Source: CADCTB01 sp963768975
GTDB taxonomy: Bacteria; Actinomycetota; Acidimicrobiia; Acidimicrobiales; AC-14
Reading direction: 5' to 3'
Assembly: GCA_963768975.1 (NCBI GenBank)
Contig: CAVYKB010000013.1
Span: 186,001 to 250,000, forward strand
Length of the DNA stretch: 64,000 nt
A model generated the notes under the pieces. It was not told the DNA's origin. It searched no databases and was given only the letters and a program-made list of their open reading frames with translations. The stretch's first letter is position 1; each line of letters begins with the position of its first letter. The position numbers were made by a program, and so were the translations under genes. Shown here piece by piece: positions 9,019 through 16,973 of the stretch.

Positions 9019-10021
9019 ATCCGCGACCGATTCGTCGAGGCGCTAATCTGGCTAGCGGCGAAGGACCGTTCGCTGATGCTGCTGACTGCTGATCTCGGAT
9101 TCGGGGTACTGGATCCTTCCGCGAAGCGTTTTCCACAACAGTACCTCAACGTCGGCGTCGCGGAGCAGAACATGACAGGTGTTGCAGCAGGGCTCGCGCT
9201 TGCTGGGAAGCGCGTATTCACCTACTCCATTGCGAATTTTCCAACCTTGCGATGTCTTGAGCAAATTCGGAACGATGTGTGCTATCACGATCTGTCTGTG
9301 ACGATAGTCGCTGTCGGTGGAGGGCTAAGTTATGGGCCGCTTGGCTTTAGTCACCATGCGACGGAGGACCTCGCCATAATCGCGCGCACTTCCAAATATG
9401 ACGGTCGTAGCACCTGGCGATGATGACGAAGCCGAGGCAGCGACTGTCCAGCTTGCCACCCGAAGCGGGCCAGCTTACTTGCGTCTCGATCGCGCGACTC
9501 CGCGCACAGCCGGAGATCAGGTGTCATCGTTTGAGATCGGCCGAATGAACGTAGTTCGAACCTCAGTGGGAGGGGTGCTGATGTTGTCGACTGGAGCGCT
9601 ACTCGATGCAGCATTACGTGCCAGCGACTTGCTTAGGACTCGTGGAATTGATACCGCAGTCGTAAGCTGCCACACGATTAAGCCGTTTGATTCCGAGAGC
9701 TTGTCTAATTTGTTAGACCAGGGTCAGTATCGATTGATTGTCACCATAGAAGAGCATTCTGTTATCGGCGGTCTCGGATCATGTGTGGCTGAGTGCGTCA
9801 CTAGACCTGCGTGGTCGACAGCATTGCCAATCCTCCGAATTGGGCTACCGGACGTGTTCCCTGGTGTCGTAGGCTCACAGGCCTATTTGCGAAGCCAGCT
9901 TGGGCTCAATCCCGAAGCCATCGCAGATAAGACTCTTTCTTCATTAACCGCGCTCAGAGTCGCTAGCTCAGGGTCGAGCGAGACTGTCAGTCATGGCACT
10001 CGTCCAAGGAGTCAACGGTGA
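9019..10021 (+). CDS. Transketolase, C-terminal subunit (frameshifted, non-standard start)
   Basis: The homologous sequence begins directly after the stop of the N-terminal subunit, at codon ATC 9019 (IRDRFVEALIWLAAKD). The first ordinary start, ATG 9076, would remove 19 conserved residues. Conserved features are TADLGFGVLDP, NVGVAEQNMTGVAAGLA (with the catalytic Glu of the pyrimidine domain) and GLSYGPLGFSHHATED. At about 9390, inside GCGCGCA, one extra base breaks the frame; the next frame resumes with LPNMTVVAPGDDDEAEA and runs to TGA at 10021. The C-terminal domain ends in a Ser-rich tail. It is the partner of the preceding gene. Confidence 0.8.
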
Positions 10022-10179
10022 AGCCATGGGACCGTCTTGGGTTAGTGCGTAGCAGATGCTGCGGTCGGATGACGAGTCAGGAGTTCTATGTGCCCGCACT
10101 CTCAAAAGGCGCGGGTGCTTCAAATCTGTCCAGTCCGAATCGGGCCTAAAACCTTGATTCTGCGAATCCAACTTGTGAA
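10022..10179. other. Short intergenic stretch before the flippase gene
   Basis: 158 bases with no gene. A weak inverted repeat (CCCGCA to TGCGGG-like bases around 10098-10125) is present, without a T-run. Nothing firm. Confidence 0.3.
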
Positions 10180-11502
10180 ATGCTTCTAAACGTTGTATTC
10201 AAGTGTCCAGAGCGGGGTGCATCAAAGCTATTGAATGGATATCCGCCCAGCTGGTCGGCGGCAGGACCGGGATCAGTCCTGAGGCCTTCGATTCAGTATG
10301 CAATAAGCAAGATTGTTCCTGGTGCGCTCGGTCTCCTTGGGGTCGTTATATTGTTCCGAGTGATCGGGGCTCGCGAGTATGGAAGCTATGCGCTCGCAAC
10401 ATCGAGTGCGATGATCGCGGTGAACTTCGCTACGGGCTGGCTGCGTCAGGCATTACTGCGCTTCTCCTCCGGGTTGCAACTCGATCACCGAGCAACCTTG
10501 CTATCTGGCCCAGCGGTCATGTCTGTCTTCGTGGCGGCCATGATGGCTTGCGGCCTCTGCTTGTCAGTGACGGGCGATCCACTGCTCGCAATCGGCACGA
10601 TCTTGTTAACAACTGGCGTCGGCGTTGCGAGTATCTCGCTGACAAGCCTCCAAGCAGCGCTGCAAGCGGAGCGTGTGGCGGTCATGGAGTCAGCCCGAGG
10701 CGTACTAATGCTCATGGGTCCATTAGTTGCATGTCTACTATTGGCTCGCTCCGGGGCTATGGCTGCGGCAAGTGCAGGCCTTGCCAGCATTCTGACGGTG
10801 TCAGTTGTACTTTGCTGGCCCAAGCGTGCCTCTACGGAGTCCTCCGCGCATCGCTGGAGCGAATACTGGTCCTACGGCTGGCCATTATCCCTTTGGCTAG
10901 CCCTTTCGAATGTATTCCAGCTGTCTGATCGATTTATACTCGATATTTACTTTGGTTCGGATGTGGCCGGCAGTTACAGTGCAGCGTTCGATGCCACGAA
11001 TCGGGGATTCGGAGTCATTCTGTTCCCGATTATCCTGGCGACCCACCCACTGATAATGCAACAGTACGCACGAGGCGAGGTTCAGGGGGCTCGGCGGCGC
11101 GTGCGCCGAATCCTGTACCTTCAGTGCGGCATCGGGTTTCCGATTATAATAGTAGCAGTCTTGTTGCGGCGGCCTATGAGCATCCTACTTATAGGCGATG
11201 GCACGATCGCGTCCATCCTGCCTCTTCTGGTCGCATCGAGTCTGCTATGGCAGGTCGCGCTAGTCGCACATAAGGAATTGGAGGCAACCAATCGCACGCG
11301 CACTATGCTGTATCTGGTGGGAGCGACTGCGATCTTGAATATGATGCTGAATCTTCTATTGCTGCCGCGCTTTGGCGCCGTAGGCGCTGCATCGACATCT
11401 CTACTCGGTTCGGCACTTTATCCAAGTCTGGCGATATTCGTGAGCTACCGAAGCAGGAGCCGCCTATCGGCACAACGTAGCGAGTTGGAGCCTCAAGCGT
11501 GA
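10180..11502 (+). CDS. Wzx-type polysaccharide flippase
   Basis: A 440-residue integral membrane protein with about 12-14 hydrophobic segments, in the multidrug/oligosaccharidyl-lipid/polysaccharide exporter superfamily. Typical parts are SIQYAISKIVPGALGLLGVV at the front, the YGSYALATS loop and DRFILDIYFGSDVAGSY in the middle. It should move undecaprenyl-linked repeat units across the membrane. ATG 10180 gives a long N-terminus, and the conserved part starts about 30 residues later. The stop overlaps the GTG of the next gene by 4 bases, so the two are translationally coupled. Confidence 0.85.
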   Translation: MLLNVVFKCPERGASKLLNGYPPSWSAAGPGSVLRPSIQYAISKIVPGALGLLGVVILFRVIGAREYGSYALATSSAMIAVNFATGWLRQALLRFSSGLQLDHRATLLSGPAVMSVFVAAMMACGLCLSVTGDPLLAIGTILLTTGVGVASISLTSLQAALQAERVAVMESARGVLMLMGPLVACLLLARSGAMAAASAGLASILTVSVVLCWPKRASTESSAHRWSEYWSYGWPLSLWLALSNVFQLSDRFILDIYFGSDVAGSYSAAFDATNRGFGVILFPIILATHPLIMQQYARGEVQGARRRVRRILYLQCGIGFPIIIVAVLLRRPMSILLIGDGTIASILPLLVASSLLWQVALVAHKELEATNRTRTMLYLVGATAILNMMLNLLLLPRFGAVGAASTSLLGSALYPSLAIFVSYRSRSRLSAQRSELEPQA

Positions 11503-12359
11503 GTATGTCGCATGGCGACTCGAAGTCTGAGGTTCCCATGGTCGCGGCCGTCATCGTGAGTTTCGGTCAATTGTTGGATGCCCAAGGGCTGATCGACGAC
11601 TATCTTCATCAGGCGGGTTGCGTTGTAGAAAACGTTGTGCTGGTTGATAACTACGGCGAGGATGAAGAGGAACTCCGGGCGCTTTCAGAGTTGTCGGACA
11701 GGGTTTCGGTACTCAGGCCGGGTCGCAATCTCGGTTATCTGGGTGGTGTCCGCTTCGCCCTAAGCGCTCAGCCGCTCGCTGGTAACGAACTATCCTGGTT
11801 GATCGTTTCGAATCCCGACGTTAGACTGACTCCTGGCTTCGTGGCTGGCATTGTTGCCACTGACGGCGACGTTATCGCACCTACAGTTATAACGAACGGT
11901 TGCGATGTGAACCCGTACATGCTTGAGCGGCCTCGACGCCACCGTTTCTTTGGCGCTCGCGTGGCGGCGACAGGCCGCTGGATACTGTCCCTGGCAACCA
12001 TTGTGGGTATCACGCGCCGACTGATCCCAGCTAAGACCAGGCGTGGGGCGTTGACGTTGCCCACGCCCGCCTATGCTCCGCATGGGTCAATTTTTGCCTT
12101 ACGGTCGACGTATCTCTCCCGTCCGGGAAGCGTTAGTTACCCGATGTTCCTGTTTGGTGAAGAGTTGTGGATCGGAGAACAGTCCCTGCGTTATGGCCTT
12201 CAGGTTCTTTATCAACCGTCTGCAGTTGCGTTTCATATCGGGCGTACCTCAACCGGAATCTTGCGCAGTTCGATAGTGACGAAGTACTTGCGGGATAGCT
12301 TGCGGTTCAACCTTACTTACATGTTCGGGACCACTAACAAAGCGGACCGGCAACGCTAA
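11499..12359 (+). CDS. Family 2 glycosyltransferase
   Basis: 286 residues. A GT-A fold is indicated by VAAVIVSFGQLLDAQ at the front, VVLVDNYG, the acidic motif VSNPDVRLTPG for metal and nucleotide sugar, then HGSIFALR and FGEELWI, as in rhamnosyl- and similar transferases. No membrane helix is obvious, so it should be cytoplasmic or membrane-associated and add one sugar to the lipid-linked repeat unit. It starts with GTG overlapping the flippase stop by 4 bases. Confidence 0.85.
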   Translation: MSMSHGDSKSEVPMVAAVIVSFGQLLDAQGLIDDYLHQAGCVVENVVLVDNYGEDEEELRALSELSDRVSVLRPGRNLGYLGGVRFALSAQPLAGNELSWLIVSNPDVRLTPGFVAGIVATDGDVIAPTVITNGCDVNPYMLERPRRHRFFGARVAATGRWILSLATIVGITRRLIPAKTRRGALTLPTPAYAPHGSIFALRSTYLSRPGSVSYPMFLFGEELWIGEQSLRYGLQVLYQPSAVAFHIGRTSTGILRSSIVTKYLRDSLRFNLTYMFGTTNKADRQR

Positions 12360-12412
12360 GGCAGGCTTGCCCGGCATGGACCGTCCACGAGGAGGGTTGC
12401 TGAGAAAATCTA

Positions 12413-13741
12413 ATGATAAGTATAATGGCCCTTTCCGCTGCGTACGTGGTGTGGCGAACCCATCCGGGTAGTCGCAGATCACCGAGCAGGATCTACGTTC
12501 TAACGTGGATTATCGCGCTGTCGACGGCGCAGCTTGTGAAGGCGAGCTTCTGGGGTGGTTGGGCGAGCTGGTATATCGTCGCGTCTTGCCTCAGCGCCCT
12601 CTTGGGTGGCTGGATAGCGCTTTCCCTTCAACGACGCCCGCACGATGCGTTCTGCCGCCCACTCGCAGTGTCTGTGCCAGGCCGCCGGATGCGCCGACTC
12701 GTCGCAGTATTGTCCTTGTGCCATGTAGCTGCCGCTACTATTCTGCTGCGGACGATCGGCCTGTCGCCCTGGAGCGCGACTTCGCTTGAAGCCTTAAGTT
12801 CGGTTGCGAACAGTGTGTCAGTCGCACGTTATGAGGGTGTCGCCGGCGTGGCTTTTATCAGCCCCATTCTACTTGCCTTTGGCTTCGCCGGGGCAGCACT
12901 GGCTGGGATGAGCTTCGCTGTATCGAAACAACGATACTACCTGGGTGTAGCGCTGTTCGGCCCCGCCATTTACTCGGTATTGACGACCGCTCGGTCAACG
13001 GCAATAACGGCCGGCGTATTTTTCTTGGCTGGGTTCATCACAGAAGAATTGCGCATAGGCGGAGGTGAACCACGAAACCAGTTCTTGCGCTCGATTCTGG
13101 TCGGCTTGCTAGGCGTTGGATCTGTATGCTTCGTCGTGCTAATTGGACTGCTCCGGGTCGGGCCTGCTGGACTATTCGACCAGGGCATACGTAATGCCCT
13201 CGTCGAGAAAGGGCTCATCACGGTTGCAGGGGGCCCAGTTGCGTTCGATGAGTGGTTCGAGCAGGCGGACGAGCGTGGCCCGTCCGCCGGGGTCGGCGTG
13301 GGCTCCGACTCCATTGCAGACATTCGCTCGCTTCGAGGCGGACAAGCGGGGTTTTACGGCGATACGGTCGAGACGGGTGCCTCAGGCCTGAGAACTAATG
13401 TTTACAGCGCGTTCAGGGGACTAATAAGCGATTTTGGCATAGCCGGGGCGCTTCTGATTCATCTAGTCCTTGGGTTTGTGACGACGATGAGCGGAATGCG
13501 GTTAGGCCGATCCCCCTCCTCCCTTCCTTCAATTATGATCTGCTTTGTGGCGTTCACGCTTGCAATGTGGGCCCCAATTATCAGCTTGGCCATCTATCAA
13601 AGCTACTTTCTCGCTGTGGCCTTGACCGGGATTCTCATCGTCCACTATGTCGGAACTGCTGAACCGAGGCTTAGCGCTCGATTAAGCCATACCTACCTTC
13701 ACCAGCAAGCAGAAGCACGGCGACAGCCGTGGGGGCGTTAG
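12413..13741 (+). CDS. Wzy-like polysaccharide polymerase
   Basis: A 442-residue membrane protein with about ten hydrophobic segments and a large hydrophilic loop around residues 255-330 (GPVAFDEWFEQADERGP and the following GDTVETGASGLRTN), the layout expected of a Wzy polymerase. Sequence motifs are poor, as usual for the family, so the call rests on topology and position between flippase, transferases and priming enzyme. It would join repeat units in the outer leaflet. The start ATG 12413 lacks a clear ribosome site; GAGGAGGG at 12390-12397 is 15 bases away. Confidence 0.75.
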   Translation: MISIMALSAAYVVWRTHPGSRRSPSRIYVLTWIIALSTAQLVKASFWGGWASWYIVASCLSALLGGWIALSLQRRPHDAFCRPLAVSVPGRRMRRLVAVLSLCHVAAATILLRTIGLSPWSATSLEALSSVANSVSVARYEGVAGVAFISPILLAFGFAGAALAGMSFAVSKQRYYLGVALFGPAIYSVLTTARSTAITAGVFFLAGFITEELRIGGGEPRNQFLRSILVGLLGVGSVCFVVLIGLLRVGPAGLFDQGIRNALVEKGLITVAGGPVAFDEWFEQADERGPSAGVGVGSDSIADIRSLRGGQAGFYGDTVETGASGLRTNVYSAFRGLISDFGIAGALLIHLVLGFVTTMSGMRLGRSPSSLPSIMICFVAFTLAMWAPIISLAIYQSYFLAVALTGILIVHYVGTAEPRLSARLSHTYLHQQAEARRQPWGR

Positions 13742-13835
13742 GGCCGAGCTGGCGGAGGTTCGCCGATACTCATCCACGAAGAGGGGCAGTGCCGCAGCGA
13801 AGGCCCGTGTCGGCAGAGGCCGACTGGCGAGTTTC

Positions 13836-14351
13836 TTGGTGCAGCTCGGACTCTCGCTGAGAGCGACGAGTTCCGGTTTCAATGGGTGCTTTGTGGAGAC
13901 GGCCCCCAAAGGGCTCGGCTGCGAAAGCAGGCGGAGGATATGTCAGAACGTCCATTTCCCCGGCTGGGTAGGGGGTGACGAGCTTGTTGCACTGTTGGGG
14001 CTTGCGGCAGTTGGCATGGCACCATACGGTAAATCGGCCAAAGTATCCTTGCCGAATAAGCCCTTCGAATATGCTTCTGCAGGCCTTCCGGTTATCTCAA
14101 GCTTGAGGGGTGAATTCGCCAGACTTTTAGCTCAAGAGGGCTTCGGAGCAACATACACTGCCGACGACCCCGACAGTCTGCTCGCCTTGGTATGCCAGTA
14201 TGCGAACAACCCGGAGTTGCTGCGATCGCATGGGCACAATGCTCAGGCGCTATGGGAGCGCAGGTTCGCGGCAAATGTCGTTTATGGGGACATGGCCGCG
14301 TCTGTTGAGCGGTTCGTAGCTGATTCGGTGTTGGGCGTGATAGATCAGTAG
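13836..14351 (+). pseudogene. Family 4 glycosyltransferase, C-terminal remnant (frameshifted)
   Basis: Only the C-terminal Rossmann domain of a GT-B enzyme can be found. One frame gives FQWVLCGDGPQRARLRKQAE (about 13870-13935). After an extra base near 13945 the other gives NVHFPGWVGGDELVALLG, then VGMAPYGKSAKVSLPNKPFEYASAGLPVI with the family Glu motif, and ends at 14351. No N-terminal acceptor domain exists between the polymerase gene and this point, since fewer than 130 bases are available. The gene is therefore truncated as well as frameshifted and should be inactive unless the missing part was lost in assembly. Confidence 0.7.
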
Positions 14352-14438
14352 AGCGCCAGTTTGGGTCGGGAGTGAAAGGTGGCGTCGCGGGTTCAGAGAG
14401 ATAATCAGTTAGCTCGGTTCGCTAGTCAGGAGAGTTGC

Positions 14439-15319
14439 ATGGAAACTTACTCTGGCACTACGGCAATGAATCGATCGCACGTGTTTACTGCGGCACGAGC
14501 GATCTTGATACAAGCAGAGCGAAGGCTTCCTTATTCTATTTACGCCGCCATGTATCGATTCTTGTTTCTCGTTTACCGATTAGGCCTACAGGCCGCATAT
14601 CGAATGAAGATTGCTAGGTATAGGTACGTGGGTGACGCGCTAGGTGTGCGTCGTGGCAAGGCTGTCTTACGGTCGATGCCTTATTCATTAGTGGGACCAA
14701 GCGGGCAGAAGTTACGTATCAGGCGGTCTACGATGCAGTTTCGTCGGGGGTTCCCGGTGCCGTCGTTGAATGCGGCGTCGCGCAAGGTGGAAGCAGCGCT
14801 GTGATGGCGTTAGCATTGAAAGATGCCAATGTAGATCGCCATCTATGGCTCTTCGATAGCTACGAGGGTCTTCCGCCTGCGACTGAGGCCGATGTGGATC
14901 CCGCGACCGGCGCCACGGGTGCTCATGTCAGGCCTTTGCCAAAAGGGTCGTGTTTAGGAACCTATGATGAGGTCGAGCACCTGATTCGAAACGTCATTGG
15001 GGTGCCCTCGGATGAGTTCACAATGGTCAAGGGCTGGTTCGAGAATACCGTGAAGCCTAATGCTGCAAGAGTCGGCGATATAGCCATTCTTCGGCTAGAC
15101 GGGGATTGGTATGAGTCAACGCGATGCTGTCTTGATGGTCTTTTCGATCAGCTCGTTATTCGCGGAGTGTTGATCATCGACGACTATCATAGCTGTTTCG
15201 GAGCCTACCGGGCCGTGCATGAGTTTTTGGCCGAGCGGGGTGAAGTTGCGCCGCGATTCGTTGACGACGGAAGTAGGGGCGTGATGTATATCAAGGAATC
15301 CGCCCTCAGGCAGCTATGA
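14439..15319 (+). CDS. TylF/MycF-like O-methyltransferase (frameshifted)
   Basis: ATG 14439 follows CAGGAGAG at a good distance. The first frame covers residues to about VGPSGQK (near 14710). One missing base in an A-run then moves the reading to TYQAVYDAV, VVECGVAQGGSSAVMAL (SAM-binding), LWLFDSYEGLPP, ILRLDGDWYESTRCCLDGLF and VLIIDDYHSCFGAYRAV, ending at 15319. The Asp pair in DGDWYE and IDDY matches the metal and catalytic residues of the macrocin O-methyltransferase family. It probably methylates a sugar of the repeat unit. The stop overlaps the next ATG by 4 bases. A homologue lies at 40975 in the second locus. Confidence 0.8.
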
Positions 15320-15961
15320 GGCCGGAGAGGGGAGTGACTTCTCCTGGCGGTTCACCGTTGGGCCGGCACCTTGTTGGTAAGAGATTGTTCGATGTGGTCG
15401 TCGCCGCAGCATCCCTGTGCATGCTGGCTCCGGTAATCGGAGCAATTGCAGCCACTGTAAAAGCGACATCGCCAGGTCCGATTATCTACAGGGGTCGCCG
15501 TGTCGGACTCGCTGGGCGGGAGTTCGATATCTACAAGTTTCGGACAATGTGGGACGCGCCGAGCACCCAGCTCACAACATCGCTGAACGATCCCCGGGTC
15601 ACTCCCGTCGGCCGCTGGCTGCGACGTTACAAGTTGGATGAGCTGCCACAGCTAGTAAACGTCTTGAAGGGTGATATGAGCATTGTGGGACCTCGACCGG
15701 AGTTCCGGGAATGGGTAGATCGCTACACGGCGGAAGATGTCTCGTATTCTTTGTATTCGGCCCGGCATTACTGACTATGCATCTTTGCGATTCTTTGACC
15801 TGGACCGAGTAGTCGGCGCGAGCGACGCAGATGAACGCTATTTGGCTGAAGCGTTTGGACAGAAGAACGAGTTACGCCTGAAGTACCTGGAGCAGATGTC
15901 TTGGGTCAATGATATGAAGGTGATTGGTGAGACTGTCCGTCAACTGATGCGTAGACACTAA
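15316..15961 (+). CDS. Short-form undecaprenyl-phosphate sugar phosphotransferase (frameshifted)
   Basis: A priming phosphoglycosyltransferase with one membrane helix (RLFDVVVAAASLCMLAPVIG) and the conserved catalytic region PGPIIYRGRRVG, FDIYKFRTMW, LDELPQLVNVLKGDMSIVGPRP. One extra base near 15739 breaks the frame; the next frame gives LCIRPGITDYASLRF and the tail to TAA 15961. It lacks the five-helix N-terminal domain of WcaJ, so it resembles PglC-type short enzymes. It would transfer a sugar phosphate to undecaprenyl phosphate and start repeat-unit assembly. It is the last gene of the low-G+C cassette. Confidence 0.85.
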
Positions 15962-16025
15962 GCGAATGGAGTATCGAACAATAGGTCAATTGGGGCCGAA
16001 TGCATCTGTTATAGGATTCGGATGC

Positions 16026-16076
16026 GAGCCCTTGGGTCGCCGTGCCGGCGACCGGAGGGCCACGGCCAAGAAGTAG
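16026..16076 (+). pseudogene. Possible remnant of the 3' end of a second rpmE
   Basis: Seventeen codons read EPLGRRAGDRRATAKK then stop. They line up without gaps with the last codons of rpmE (ERFERRYGARKGQAKK, stop). By hand, 37 of 51 bases agree. G+C rises abruptly here, and upstream the similarity ends at the edge of the low-G+C cassette. The position, just before the second coiled-coil gene, mirrors rpmE before the first. Lys/Ala-rich tails are not rare, so chance similarity is possible. Confidence 0.45.
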
Positions 16077-16113
16077 GCCCAAGCCCGCGGGTTTCTTGCG
16101 GGAAGCCGGTGGA

Positions 16114-16119
16114 TAGGCT
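16114..16119 (+). promoter_or_regulatory. -10-like element before coiled-coil gene, copy 2
   Basis: TAGGCT within GTGGATAGGCTGG, the same 13 bases as before the first copy. It lies 14 bases before ATG 16134. Confidence 0.45.
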
Positions 16120-16133
16120 GGCGCTGCCAAGCT

Positions 16134-16937
16134 ATGGCGGACGACGCGTCTTACACAGACGACATTTCGGCGCTCTGGGGCCCCGACGACGAGGCCGGGT
16201 TGACGCCTGCGCCGCCCGCCACCAACGGGGCCGGCAGCCACGCTGGGGAACCTGCGGTGGTAAGCGGTAACGGGAACGGCTCCCACTCAACAGGGGTCGA
16301 GCATGACCGGCGTGAGGACGTGGTCCGGCTGGCCGAGGCCATCGCCAACATACACGTCGACGTGGTGCGCGCAAAGCGACCTCGAAGCGGTTCGCTCCGA
16401 GCTCGAAGGGACGTTCACCCATCAGCTTGCGGTCGCCCTCTACGAGCTCATGGCGGCGTCCAACGCCCGGTTCGCCGCCGCCGAGGACAGCATCAACCAG
16501 CGGGTGGACGAGGCCGTCGAGCGCCACGTCACCCGGCTGGCGGCGTCGCTCGACGCCCACCACGAGGCGGCGACGGAGAGGTCGAGGCTGATCTGGGCCG
16601 AGATGGACTCGCTCCGCCAGCGGTTCATCGGGCCGGTCGAGGGGCTCGCAGCCTTTCAGCGCGAGTTGCGCCACGAGGTCGGCCGCCTGAGCGATCTCGT
16701 TTCCGACCACGGGCAACGCGCCGCTCGACCGAGCGGACGCCGAGGCGGAGGTGCGGCGGAGCTCCGACGGGCGCTCGCCCAGGCCGCGGACGACATGGGC
16801 GACGTGTCCGAGGCCCTGAGCGGCGATGAGGGAGGACCTCGGCGCACTGCGCTGCCGAGGTCGCCGAGCTACGGGCCGCGGTCGAGAGCCCGGAGCGGCA
16901 GGCGCGCAAGTCCCGCTGGAGGGGTCGAAACAGGTAG
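16134..16937 (+). pseudogene. Coiled-coil protein, copy 2 (several frameshifts)
   Basis: The paralog of the 277-residue protein at 2871. It opens with ADDASYTDDISALWG and a Gly/Asn-rich linker. It then changes frame in GCGCGCA near 16375, continues as SDLEAVRSELEGTFTHQLAV and FQRELRHEVGRL, and needs at least two, probably four, further one-base shifts between 16720 and 16855 to end as AEVAELRAAVESPE and RKSRWRGRNR with TAG 16935-16937. Summed over all frames, the length (about 267 codons) matches copy 1, so little sequence is missing. Either the gene is decaying or this part of the sequence carries uncorrected indels. The function is unknown, as for copy 1. Confidence 0.65.
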
Positions 16938-16973
16938 CATCCTGGGTTGGGGCGAGATCGAGGACGGGAGCTC

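Noticed and set aside
7500..16100. Insertion sequence or integrase as carrier of the cassette
   Set aside because: I searched the cassette and both flanks for transposase- or integrase-like frames and terminal inverted repeats and saw none.
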